Assembly: GCA_021736545.1 (NCBI GenBank)
Contig: JAIPFS010000032.1
Coordinates: forward strand, 1-10,433
DNA: 10,433 nt
Direction of reading: 5' to 3'
Origin: Spirochaetia bacterium
GTDB lineage: Bacteria > Spirochaetota > Spirochaetia > PWKH01
Each line of letters begins with the position of its first letter. Position 1 is the first letter of the stretch. Positions 1-6,179 of the stretch are shown one piece after another. The notes beneath the pieces were generated by a model. That model was given only the letters and a program-made list of their open reading frames with translations, ran no database searches and was not told the origin of the DNA. Both the position numbers and the translations under genes were made by a program.

Positions 1-583
1 GGTATTTGTAGATTGAACTCCATCCGTATATCTGGTCCTCAATGAACTTCTGCAGCTGCGCATGTTTTTCGATATCATCAGGGTTCCTTTTGAACCAGTT
101 CCCGATTGCATCATGGGCAAACGATTCACTGTCATCCTGCAGGTAGTCGATAATCTGGGTAGAGGCCTCTTCATTAAACTGCTGCAGTCCCAGCAGAATT
201 CCTTCAAGAGTAAGAAGCTCTTCGGCGTGATTTCCCATATCATGCATTTTTTCCATATCGTAGATGAACTCTTCTACCACATCGGCCATCATATCGTAAG
301 CAGCATCTACCGGATCAAGATACCCTCCTCCCCGCTGCTTGCCAGAAGCATCCCAGCAATCCTCAATCTCAAGGTTGTCAAGGTTTTGAAAGAGGCGCTC
401 TCCGACCTCTTCTGGTGTTATCTGTAAAAAGAGCTCGTCAGCAATTCTGGCTGCTGCGGCTGCAGTGGACGCGCTTTTTCTGACGAGCACGCTGAGAATC
501 TGCAGGGCTTGGTGCCCGTCGAGATGGACTACCATCTTCCTGCCTCGCTTGGTATCCTCTGCATTCTGTGTAGTTTTTGCCAA
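1..583 (-). CDS. Uncharacterised alpha-helical protein, TTG start, partial (runs off left edge)
   Basis: I read 194 codons without a stop, starting at TTG (581-583) and continuing past the window edge. The start is chosen because a GGAGG lies 6 nt before it. The next in-frame ATG is about 16 codons later and has no comparable ribosome binding site. The N-terminus is basic (TKRGRK), followed by a hydrophobic/Ala-rich helix with LDGHQALQILSVLVRKSAST, then an acidic helical region with EIEDCWDASG, LDPVDAAYDMM and LEGILLGLQQF. No catalytic motif or membrane segment is visible. It lies 101 nt downstream of the SWIM zinc-finger gene on the same strand, so the two may be co-transcribed. I recall similar sequences as conserved hypothetical proteins near SWIM-domain genes, but cannot verify this. 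The function is unknown. Confidence 0.82.
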   Translation of the reverse strand, partial: MAKTTQNAEDTKRGRKMVVHLDGHQALQILSVLVRKSASTAAAAARIADELFLQITPEEVGERLFQNLDNLEIEDCWDASGKQRGGGYLDPVDAAYDMMADVVEEFIYDMEKMHDMGNHAEELLTLEGILLGLQQFNEEASTQIIDYLQDDSESFAHDAIGNWFKRNPDDIEKHAQLQKFIEDQIYGWSSIYKY

Positions 584-589
584 TAGTGA

Positions 590-594
590 CCTCC
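590..594 (-). promoter_or_regulatory. Shine-Dalgarno GGAGG that fixes the TTG start
   Basis: On the minus strand GGAGG is followed by 6 nt and TTG. This is the strongest ribosome binding site in the left part of the window, and it decides an otherwise unobvious start. It lies just downstream of a tandem array, so the array forms the leader between the two genes. Confidence 0.75.
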
Positions 595-599
595 ATTTT

Positions 600-690
600 C
601 ATACTCTTTTCGAGCTTTTCTAATACTCTTTTCGAGCCCTTTCATACTCTTTTCGAGCTTTTCTTATACTCTTTCGAGCCCTTTTTATAC
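600..690. repeat. 21-22 bp tandem array between the SWIM gene and its downstream neighbour
   Basis: The core ATACTCTTTTCGAGC recurs at 601, 623, 644 and 666, with a degenerate fifth start at 687. Spacing alternates 22, 21, 22, 21. Two subtypes alternate, ending GAGCTTTTC or GAGCCCTTT. The right end overlaps the last codons and TAA stop of the SWIM gene (685-687). The unit is not a clean multiple of three, which fits a non-coding position. Confidence 0.85.
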
Positions 691-2418
691 TTTTTGCAGC
701 TCATCCATAAAGGCAGGTTTGCGAAAGTAATGTGCACGAATTTCACTTTTGCACGCCTCGGCTTCCCGCTCACCATTGATGGACTTCAATCGACCGATCA
801 GCCCACACACCCGATGATATTCGGTGCGCTTTGCAGCCTCCGAGGCCCGCTGCATAATCAGCGTTGAGTAGATGCTGTAAACCTCTTCGGTATACTCAGG
901 CAGCAGCACCTCATCATAATTCAGGACCATCTGGGGATGGGCGGCAACCAGGTCATACAGCTGTTTGTACTGCTCTTCGGCAAGGAGCATATTCGCGTAC
1001 AGATCGCGGCGAAAGAGACCCGGCTCCGATTCTTCCAACTCTGCGTATTGTATAAGCAAATCAGAGGCGGCTGCAGGCCACTGCTGGGGTAAAAATGTGC
1101 TCTTGTAGCGGTCAAAGAGGTCAAAATCACCAAAAGAAAAAAGCATATCCTGTAAAACAGCCCTCAGCTTTTCTGTCAGTCCGGCAATCTCATAAATGCA
1201 GCACCGCTTGAGCATAAAATCATTTTCCAAGCCGAAAGCCAGCCTCTCCCTGGCCTGGCGCTCACCCTCAAGTGCCAGCGCCTCGGCACCATCGAGCCGT
1301 CCTTCATCCACAGCCCTATCAACTGCCAGTTTCCGTAATTCCGGAAAGTCGATATGTTCAAAGAGAAACTCATCAACAAACTCTTTCGGTCTGCTGTTTT
1401 TGTAGATGTGATAGAGAAGCAGAAGTTGCCGCTTTTTACGGTAGCTGGAATGGAGATCTACTACCTGTTCTTCTTCTACCTGCTTTTCGATGAATTTTTC
1501 GATTACTTCAGTATGTGCAGTCTCCCGGCAGAGATAATTAGCTTGTTCGATAAGGTCGTATTCCCAGCCAACCACGTCAAAGCATGCTACTTCAGAAGAA
1601 AGGCTCAGCAGGTCCTCTATAAACTCTTTCCTCTGGGCATCGGTTAGCTCATCAAGGGCGCAAACCTTTACAATAAAATCGAAGCCCTTCGCATAGACTG
1701 TCATTAGTTCCCCATCACAGTCAATTCCCTCATAGCAGGCCTCAGCCACACGTCCAAGCAAAACTGAGGCTATAGCGATTACTTCCTGATACTTCCCTCC
1801 CCACAGGGATTCATGCAATAGGCTAAAAACCCTCTGGAGCAACCCATCAGGATAGTCGGGTATATCGAAATATCCGAGCCGGTCGGCCTTGTATGCGTCA
1901 AAGACCTGCAGTTCCTTAAGAACCGTAGTGATAAGTTCATCAACAATGTTCAGCTTATCAGCAGTCCCTGTCTCATGTTCAGGTTCTGCGGCTATAGCTC
2001 GCACCAATAACCCAAGTTCAGGCTTCAGCTCCACCATTTCCCTGACCAGGGAGATGAGCTGCTCCCGCGACAGATCTTCCAGAAGCGAGAGGGTCTTAAC
2101 CTGTTCGGCAATACTCCCCTCCTCGGGCTCCTCATCCATAAGCACATCCTGCAGCTTAAAGAGTACAGCGGCCTCGTGTTTGCAGAATGAGTCCCAGTCG
2201 TAGGGACAGTCACATGAGAGGTCGGTGATCTTTCCATTTTGGGAGAACTCAACTTCCACAGTATAGCGTTTACCCCCTGTTACCTGGGCTGTCCACACAT
2301 TCCCTGAACGAGAAAGGTTCTGCACCAGTGCCCGCTTGTAGTAGTCAAATCCGCGAAATAGTATCTGGGGTAAGAAATCTTCTTCAAAATCGTCGATATG
2401 CATCGATACAAACTCCAC
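685..2418 (-). CDS. SWIM zinc-finger domain protein, 577 aa
   Basis: Near the N-terminus is a CxCx7CxH signature (CDCPYDWDSFCKH; Cys69, Cys71, Cys79, His81), the metal-binding pattern of SWIM domains. It is preceded by the usual beta-rich stretch (YTVEVEF, residues 52-58). SWIM domains are thought to bind nucleic acid or protein and are often joined to SNF2-type helicases. No helicase motif follows here. Residues 90-577 look like acidic alpha-helical repeats resembling TPR/HEAT-type scaffolds (for example LALEGERQARERLAFGLEN). No signal peptide or membrane segment is seen, so it is probably cytoplasmic. The longest start is GTG at 2418. ATG at 2403 (residue 6) has a GTGGAG 9 nt before it and may be the true start. 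An in-frame stop lies about 45 nt upstream of the GTG. The stop codon lies in the tandem array at 600-690. The role is unknown. Confidence 0.88.
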   Translation of the reverse strand: MEFVSMHIDDFEEDFLPQILFRGFDYYKRALVQNLSRSGNVWTAQVTGGKRYTVEVEFSQNGKITDLSCDCPYDWDSFCKHEAAVLFKLQDVLMDEEPEEGSIAEQVKTLSLLEDLSREQLISLVREMVELKPELGLLVRAIAAEPEHETGTADKLNIVDELITTVLKELQVFDAYKADRLGYFDIPDYPDGLLQRVFSLLHESLWGGKYQEVIAIASVLLGRVAEACYEGIDCDGELMTVYAKGFDFIVKVCALDELTDAQRKEFIEDLLSLSSEVACFDVVGWEYDLIEQANYLCRETAHTEVIEKFIEKQVEEEQVVDLHSSYRKKRQLLLLYHIYKNSRPKEFVDEFLFEHIDFPELRKLAVDRAVDEGRLDGAEALALEGERQARERLAFGLENDFMLKRCCIYEIAGLTEKLRAVLQDMLFSFGDFDLFDRYKSTFLPQQWPAAASDLLIQYAELEESEPGLFRRDLYANMLLAEEQYKQLYDLVAAHPQMVLNYDEVLLPEYTEEVYSIYSTLIMQRASEAAKRTEYHRVCGLIGRLKSINGEREAEACKSEIRAHYFRKPAFMDELQKV

Positions 2419-2575
2419 GTATCGTTTTTCTTCAAGGCTCTCTTTTGCACCATCAGACTCATATTAGAGCACTGGATGTAGTTGATACTCTATCATGTTT
2501 TTTGCCGGAAAGATATCCGGTTTCCATCTGTTGTCCTGCAAAAGTGAAGGTCGGCTTGACAAGTCGGTCCTTGGG

Positions 2576-2659
2576 GTTTTGTTAAGGGTTTTGCCAGGAG
2601 TTTTGCTATGAGTTTTACCAGGAGTTTTGCCAGGAGTTTTGCCAGGAGTTTTGCTATGA
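2576..2659. repeat. 12 bp tandem array, 7 units
   Basis: Seven 12-bp units run without gaps. The types are GTTTTGCCAGGA (three exact copies), GTTTTGCTATGA (two), GTTTTACCAGGA and GTTTTGTTAAGG. It abuts the 39-bp array directly. The unit divides by three, so either strand can be translated as a four-residue repeat, but I see no convincing gene here. The 2419-2575 segment to its left is the upstream region of the SWIM gene, and I could not assign a clear promoter in it. Confidence 0.9.
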
Positions 2660-2660
2660 G

Positions 2661-2846
2661 TCGAAATCCAACACATGTATCAGTATCCCTTGTTAGGAAT
2701 CAAAATCCAACCCATGTATCAATATCCCTTGTTAGGAATCGAAATCCAACCCATGTATCAGTATCCCTTGTTAGGAGTCGAAATCAAACCCATGTATTAG
2801 GATTCCTTGTTAGGAATCTAAATCCAACCCATGTATCAGTATCCCA
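2661..2846. repeat. 39 bp tandem array, about 4.8 units
   Basis: Units begin at 2661, 2700, 2739, 2778 and 2817 (last one incomplete). The shared core contains AACCCATGTATCAGTATCCC followed by TTGTTAGGA. Copies differ at a few positions, and the fourth is the most diverged. There are no unique spacers, so this is a minisatellite and not a CRISPR array. It is followed by non-repetitive sequence at 2847. Confidence 0.9.
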
Positions 2847-3248
2847 TCTGTGACAGAGGAGGCAATATCTCCTCGCTGCCAAAGGACTAACAACTTTAAA
2901 GTAATCAAATGCTCCCGACAGTTCTTTATGGCCCTTGCCCTGAAGCAGGTAGGAGACACGCTTGAGCATCGGCTGGTGGTCTTTATTTTCCGTTCTATAA
3001 TGAAAACTATATCCCCTACTATAGAGACTATAGTGGATTTTATTTTCCCATAAGGGGGTAAGGAGAATTTTCAACACTATGGTAAGTAGTTTTTTCATAA
3101 TCTATAAACGGTCGCCATACTACGGTATCATACAGTTACCAAAACTTATGTTACCAAGTAGACGACCAATGACTACTCGATTACTGCGTACTAAAAACAA
3201 GATGAATTTAATTTATGAACTGAAACAAATGGGCATCCCTAAGTCTGA
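2847..3248. other. Intergenic stretch with no supported gene
   Basis: Open frames exist on both strands. One is on the minus strand from 3098 down into the 39-bp array. Another is on the plus strand from 3079 to 3279, with an AAGGAG 13 nt before its ATG. Neither translation resembles a family I recognise, and the minus one depends on the array for part of its length. The plus-strand frame runs in the wrong phase into the toxin remnant that follows. A small cluster of CTATAG palindromes lies near 3006-3032. I regard this as decayed sequence. Confidence 0.4.
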
Positions 3249-3338
3249 GGTTGCGACCCGAAAAAGCTGGAAGATGTGATTAGGATTATTTGCGATGAAC
3301 AGCCACTGCCTGATTCTTGCCGGGATCATGCCCTTACC
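3249..3338 (+). pseudogene. Fragment of a YafQ/RelE-family mRNA interferase toxin gene
   Basis: Translation of this frame gives GCDPKKLEDVIRI, then EQPLP, then CRDHAL. This order matches the middle of YafQ-type toxins, where a helix of the 'KLxxVIxxL' kind is followed by a PLP turn and a 'DHxL' segment. Those toxins are ribosome-dependent mRNA endonucleases. The fragment is broken on both sides. A TGA (3246-3248) precedes it directly with no matching N-terminus, and after the DHALT segment the expected Gly, Tyr/Arg and 'CHIEPDWLLIY' part is missing. The open frame continues to a stop at 3426-3428, but that part overlaps the adjoining transposase remnant. No DinJ/RelB-like antitoxin is recognisable upstream. 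The assignment rests on motif memory. Confidence 0.6.
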
Positions 3339-3409
3339 AATTCAAGAAACAATAAAAGGCAAAAGTTCGCGCAGATTAAAGTATGTTTTAAGCATGTGTT
3401 TAAGCATAT

Positions 3410-3782
3410 TCAAGAATTTTTCGGATAATCGATACCCAAAGCAGAGTGAATTGCTTCCTGTCCCTTAATAGGAGCAGAATAGGTATCCTTGTATTTTCCC
3501 AAAAAAGTTATCCGTGAAAATGATGCAAGAAAAAGTTATCCGTGAAAATGATGCAACTCTCTGCAGCAGCATTTTGCAGTTTCCGGCATATTTTCCTAGA
3601 TCATTTGTATACCTACGAATAAACTTTTTCAGTTCGGTAAGCAAAATCAGCGCTACAAACTGGATGAATAATCTCCCCTGCATGGCTGCTTTGGTATGCA
3701 CGCGCATCCGATTGCAATCAAGCGTATCTTTCACATCAACACAAAACATGTTGAACTTTTTATTTTTAATTAAGTGGTTCAA
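3410..3782 (-). pseudogene. C-terminal remnant of an IS4-like (IS1634-type) transposase, frameshifted
   Basis: The segment reads VDVKDTLDCNRMRVHTKA, then MQGRLFIQFVALILLTELKK. This is the typical end of DDE transposases in the IS4/IS1634 group, around the final catalytic Glu region and its long helix. The N-terminal two thirds are absent; an in-frame TAG lies directly upstream of the TTG at 3782. The present frame stops at 3465 after unrelated residues. Deleting one copy of a 28-bp tandem duplication (3502-3556) restores a natural ending, GKYKDTYSAPIKGQEA, then IHSALGIDYPKNS, with a stop at 3410-3412. The element is therefore dead twice over, by truncation and by frameshift. It probably inserted into the toxin gene on its right-hand side. 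Confidence 0.72.
3502..3556. repeat. 28 bp perfect tandem duplication inside the transposase remnant
   Basis: Positions 3502-3528 and 3530-3556 are identical over 27 nt, with a period of 28. The shared core is AAGTTATCCGTGAAAATG. Because 28 is not divisible by three, the duplication shifts the reading frame of the transposase remnant. Confidence 0.95.
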
Positions 3783-3823
3783 CTATTGTGAAACATAGAG
3801 GGTCCGACTCATCTTTGTTCTTG

Positions 3824-3942
3824 ACATCTAGATGCCTTACACATCTAGAAGATTTACACATCTAGAAGATTTATACATCGGGAAGCTTTATACATCGGGA
3901 AGCTTTATACATCGGGAAGCTTTATACATCTAGAGGCCTTAT
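3824..3942. repeat. 17 bp tandem array, 7 units
   Basis: Exactly seven 17-bp units occur. Two flavours alternate in blocks: ACATCTAGAAGATTTAC-like units at both ends and three identical ACATCGGGAAGCTTTAT units in the middle. The first unit contains the perfect palindrome CATCTAGATG. The array ends 9 nt beyond the stop codon of the MazF-like gene and fills the gap to the transposase remnant. It has no T-run, so it is not an obvious terminator. Confidence 0.92.
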
Positions 3943-3951
3943 ATGTTCCAA

Positions 3952-4293
3952 TTAACCAAGACATAAATTTATTCCCATTTTTATCTCTTTAATTTCACTA
4001 TCTGTCAGATTACCAATCTTATTAATAAATCGATCATTTGAAATTGACTTTATTTGAAATGTATCAGCGGCAGAATCATTTTTTAAATTATTTTGCCTAT
4101 CTTTTTCTATTTTTATTAACCAGGGAGCACTACTAAATTTTTCTTGCCAGGATGTTATCGGAACAACAATCCTCAATGGCAATATCCCAATTGAATCACT
4201 ACTCATTACAACAGCAGGACGTTTCTTGCCAATCTCTGAACCTATTTTGGGGTCAAATCTCACCATCCATATCTCACCTTTCTGAGGACTCAT
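3952..4293 (-). CDS. MazF/PemK-family endoribonuclease toxin, 113 aa
   Basis: The sequence has the family hallmarks in order: GEIWMVRFDPKIGSE (residues 6-20), KKRPAVVMSS with the conserved Arg25, VPITS with Thr47/Ser48, and a final helix LTDSEIKEIKMG. In MazF enzymes the Arg and the Thr/Ser after the third strand form the RNA-cleavage site, and the enzyme cuts single-stranded mRNA at short sequence motifs. The length is normal for MazF/PemK, so it looks intact. Its ATG overlaps the TAA of the upstream HTH-peptidase gene in a TAATG arrangement, so translation is probably coupled. No MazE-like gene is present, and the partner is the HTH-ImmA protein. The gene is AT-rich like its partner and unlike the flanking genes, which suggests joint acquisition. 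Confidence 0.9.
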   Translation of the reverse strand: MSPQKGEIWMVRFDPKIGSEIGKKRPAVVMSSDSIGILPLRIVVPITSWQEKFSSAPWLIKIEKDRQNNLKNDSAADTFQIKSISNDRFINKIGNLTDSEIKEIKMGINLCLG

Positions 4294-5459
4294 TATAATT
4301 CCATTATGTCATCGTATATATCAAAATCCATTAATGGGCCATTATCTTTATACTCATTTAATAATTTCTTTGCTGATTCTTTTAAAGCTTTATTCTTTTC
4401 TTCTTCATTTTCATTATTCCAATCATTTTTCATAATGTCCCTATTTAAATCCTTTGATAAGTTTGGAAACCTACTAAGAACTTCTGATTCAGTAGTTAAA
4501 CCTTCCGAGATTGCCCGATATAATTTTCTTTTGATTTTAATTGGGATTTCTTTGTGGAGAATTTTTCCAGGTTCATTTATATGCATTCTATTTGCTCTCA
4601 TATATATATTCAATCTCTTGAATTCAGCATGATTGATTATATCTAAATCGTAACAACGTCTAATTAATGCTTGAATGCTAATACCGTATTCTTCTTTCAA
4701 TAACTGCAATTCTCTTATGTCAATATTTCGTCGCTTTTTTCCCATTGCTTTATACAATGATCCCTTTTCTATTAGAAACGCGCCAGCAAATCTAAATGCG
4801 GCTTTTTCAACATCAAGATCTTTATTATCTAAAACTAAATGACCTAATTCATGAGATAGATTAAGTCTCTTTCTATCAATACTCTTTTCTCCAACAGTTA
4901 TTATTACAGGTTTGGAATCATCTACAATTCCGGACAAGCCATCGAAACTAAAATCAGACTCTATATCAACAACAAATATCCCCTGTTCCTCAAGCAAACT
5001 TGTTATACTTTCTATGGGCCAGTTAAAAACTTTCCATTCTTCTCGTATAGTTTCTGCAATTTCTTCAATTTCATCAAATGAATTCGCTTGATATTTGGGA
5101 AGTATTATTTCACTATTATCAATATTTAATATATTATTTAAGAATAATTGTGCTTCAACTTGCTCTTTAGCTATTGATTTAATTCTATTCTCTTCTCTTT
5201 TCGTTAATTTCGTTGTTTTTCTGAAAGCTATCCAGTTAATCTCAAAATTGTTCTTTTTAAGAAAATACTCAGATGAAACACCTAATACCTTTGACAAATT
5301 ATACAAATTCAATGCTTTTGGAATGCTCTTATCTAATTCGTATTTTGATAAAGATGCCTTTGAAATTGGACTACCATCAGCTTTCAATAATTCTTTTACA
5401 TCATCTAATGTATAACCTAGAGCTATTCTTCTTTGTTTTATTCGATTTCCAATTGTCAT
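4293..5459 (-). CDS. XRE-family HTH regulator fused to ImmA/IrrE (M78) metallopeptidase, 388 aa
   Basis: Residues 1-67 form an XRE helix-turn-helix (IKQRRIALGYTLDDV, then ASLSKYELDKSIPKAL, then LSKVLGVSSEYFL). Residues 140-290 are an ImmA/IrrE domain. The zinc site is HELGH (203-207), with Glu218 in the following helix (EKAAFRFAGAFLI) as likely third ligand, so the peptidase appears intact. Family members cleave repressors or act as stress-sensing regulators. Beyond the peptidase is a further region of about 95 residues, ending in a strongly acidic tail (KDNGPLMDFDIYDDIMEL) that recalls the MazF-binding tails of MazE-type antitoxins. The gene precedes the MazF gene with one-base overlap and is therefore probably its antitoxin or regulator. 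Codons are strongly AT-biased. The ATG at 5459 fits the normal XRE start, with only a weak GGAAA before it. A large inverted repeat lies directly upstream. Confidence 0.9.
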   Translation of the reverse strand: MTIGNRIKQRRIALGYTLDDVKELLKADGSPISKASLSKYELDKSIPKALNLYNLSKVLGVSSEYFLKKNNFEINWIAFRKTTKLTKREENRIKSIAKEQVEAQLFLNNILNIDNSEIILPKYQANSFDEIEEIAETIREEWKVFNWPIESITSLLEEQGIFVVDIESDFSFDGLSGIVDDSKPVIITVGEKSIDRKRLNLSHELGHLVLDNKDLDVEKAAFRFAGAFLIEKGSLYKAMGKKRRNIDIRELQLLKEEYGISIQALIRRCYDLDIINHAEFKRLNIYMRANRMHINEPGKILHKEIPIKIKRKLYRAISEGLTTESEVLSRFPNLSKDLNRDIMKNDWNNENEEEKNKALKESAKKLLNEYKDNGPLMDFDIYDDIMEL

Positions 5460-5469
5460 ATTTTTTCCA

Positions 5470-5509
5470 GGAAAGAGTTAATTTACCTGTTAACAAATTA
5501 ACACTTTCC
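5470..5509. promoter_or_regulatory. Near-perfect inverted repeat, probable operator of the HTH-ImmA/MazF pair
   Basis: The arms are GGAAAGAGTTAATTT (5470-5484) and AAATTAACACTTTCC (5495-5509). They match in 14 of 15 positions, with a 10-bp spacer that contains GTTAAC. The repeat lies 11 to 50 bp before the ATG, where a bound XRE repressor would block transcription or translation initiation. Autoregulation through such palindromes is usual for XRE-containing toxin-antitoxin operons. Assigning this site to the adjacent HTH protein is inference. The copies could also fold as an mRNA hairpin next to the weak ribosome binding site. Confidence 0.7.
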
Positions 5510-5694
5510 CGGCTATTTGTCTACTTATTTTATATACATTTTCTATTTTTTTTCATTTGTCTACTTTTTGCACATAATGTTTACTTGAGCTGCTTGGCGT
5601 CTTCTAAAACCACAGCAGATCAAAGGCAATTGGAACTCCAATCGAAAAGAAATTGGATTTTTGTTGATATTTTTTTGGATTATTTAATGGAACG
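5510..5694. other. AT-rich non-coding upstream region of the HTH-ImmA/MazF pair
   Basis: No gene is supported here. The 10-mer ATTTGTCTAC occurs at 5515-5524 and again at 5555-5564, 40 bp apart. Read on the minus strand this is GTAGACAAAT. The proximal copy gives TAGACA followed after 17 bp by TAATTT, a weak promoter candidate whose -10 box would fall inside the operator. From 5580 to 5694 I see only low-complexity sequence with TTGGA motifs. Confidence 0.4.
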
Positions 5695-5758
5695 TATTAT
5701 GGGTTCACATCAAACCTATTATGGGTTCACATCAAACCTATTATGGGTTCACATCAAC
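5695..5758. repeat. 22 bp tandem array, about 3 units
   Basis: Units begin at 5695, 5717 and 5739, each carrying TATTATGGGTTCACATCAAA. Copies are identical where complete, which suggests a recent expansion. The array lies in non-coding sequence and the unit is not divisible by three. Confidence 0.9.
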
Positions 5759-5796
5759 AAAATACCTGGCTCCCGCTATTTCCCCCTTTTTCATGC

Positions 5797-5973
5797 TGAT
5801 ACCTGACGCCTGCGTTCCGTCCACTGGAATGCATTCCGTCTCGGAGAAAAAATCCACACGGTTTGCATTTGGTCTCGGAGAAAAAATCCACACATTTTCA
5901 AGCAGGTAGGCGGAACGCAGGCCTTAGGCATCAACAAAATGGTTTGGAAAACGTCTCGGAGAAAAAATCCACA
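5797..5973. repeat. Dispersed repeat element, left copy (inverted arms plus 34 bp core units)
   Basis: A left arm at 5797-5826 (core CTGACGCCTGCGTTCCG) is matched by an inverted right arm at 5904-5933, with 23 of 30 positions pairing. Between and after the arms GTCTCGGAGAAAAAATCC occurs at 5838, 5872 and 5953. The first two copies are 34 bp apart and separated by CACACGGTTTGCATTTG. A related element in the opposite core orientation lies at 9581-9732. The organisation suggests a REP- or MITE-like non-autonomous element. No transposase for it is in the window. Confidence 0.75.
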
Positions 5974-5999
5974 TTTGTGTATGTGTAAAAGCCAGGCTC
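5974..5999. repeat. REP-like motif, first copy
   Basis: The motif starts TTTGTGTATGTG and ends AAAAGCCAGGCTC. A related inverted copy (22 of 26 positions) occurs at 7612-7637, and an 18-nt exact direct copy of its right part occurs at 7700-7717. The three copies bracket the beta-CASP gene. The function is unknown; REP-type roles such as mRNA stabilisation are only a possibility. Confidence 0.7.
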
Positions 6000-6040
6000 C
6001 CCGCTATACTATGAGCACACAATGGTATACACTTTTTTAG

Positions 6041-6080
6041 AGGGATCTGGTTTAGCGTTGAGAGATCTGGTTTTACGCTG
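6041..6080. repeat. 20 bp imperfect tandem repeat, 2 units plus a decayed third
   Basis: The units at 6041-6060 and 6061-6080 share 16 of 20 positions, with core GATCTGGTTT. A weaker third copy (TAAATCTAGCC) follows at 6081-6100. It lies about 100 bp before the beta-CASP gene, in its probable upstream region. The region 6081-6179 contains a TTGACA at 6136-6141, but no well-spaced -10 box. Confidence 0.6.
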
Positions 6081-6179
6081 GTAAATCTAGCCTTATCTTA
6101 CTTAGGGCGAGAGAAATAGATAAACGCAGGATTGCTTGACATTACATGTTAGTATACATGAATGAGCAGTAGGAGATAA

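Noticed and set aside
2464..2676. Minus-strand open frame with a repeated KTPG tetrapeptide just upstream of the SWIM gene
   Set aside because: The repeat follows from the 12-bp array, the start lies in the next array, and there is no ribosome binding site or family resemblance.
2661..2846. CRISPR-like array of 39-bp repeats
   Set aside because: Units are directly adjacent with no unique spacers, and no cas gene is present.
2784..3098. Minus-strand open frame of 104 codons starting MKKLLTIVLKILL
   Set aside because: It ends inside the 39-bp array, resembles no family I know, and has no clear ribosome binding site.
5273..5806. Plus-strand open frame of 177 codons opposite the HTH-ImmA gene start
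   Set aside because: It is antisense to a convincing gene, crosses its operator and a tandem array, and its hydrophobic composition reflects AT-rich complement sequence.
6136..6158. Promoter TTGACA with TATACA for the beta-CASP gene
   Set aside because: The spacer is only 11 bp, too short for a sigma70 promoter, and no better -10 box lies at the right distance.
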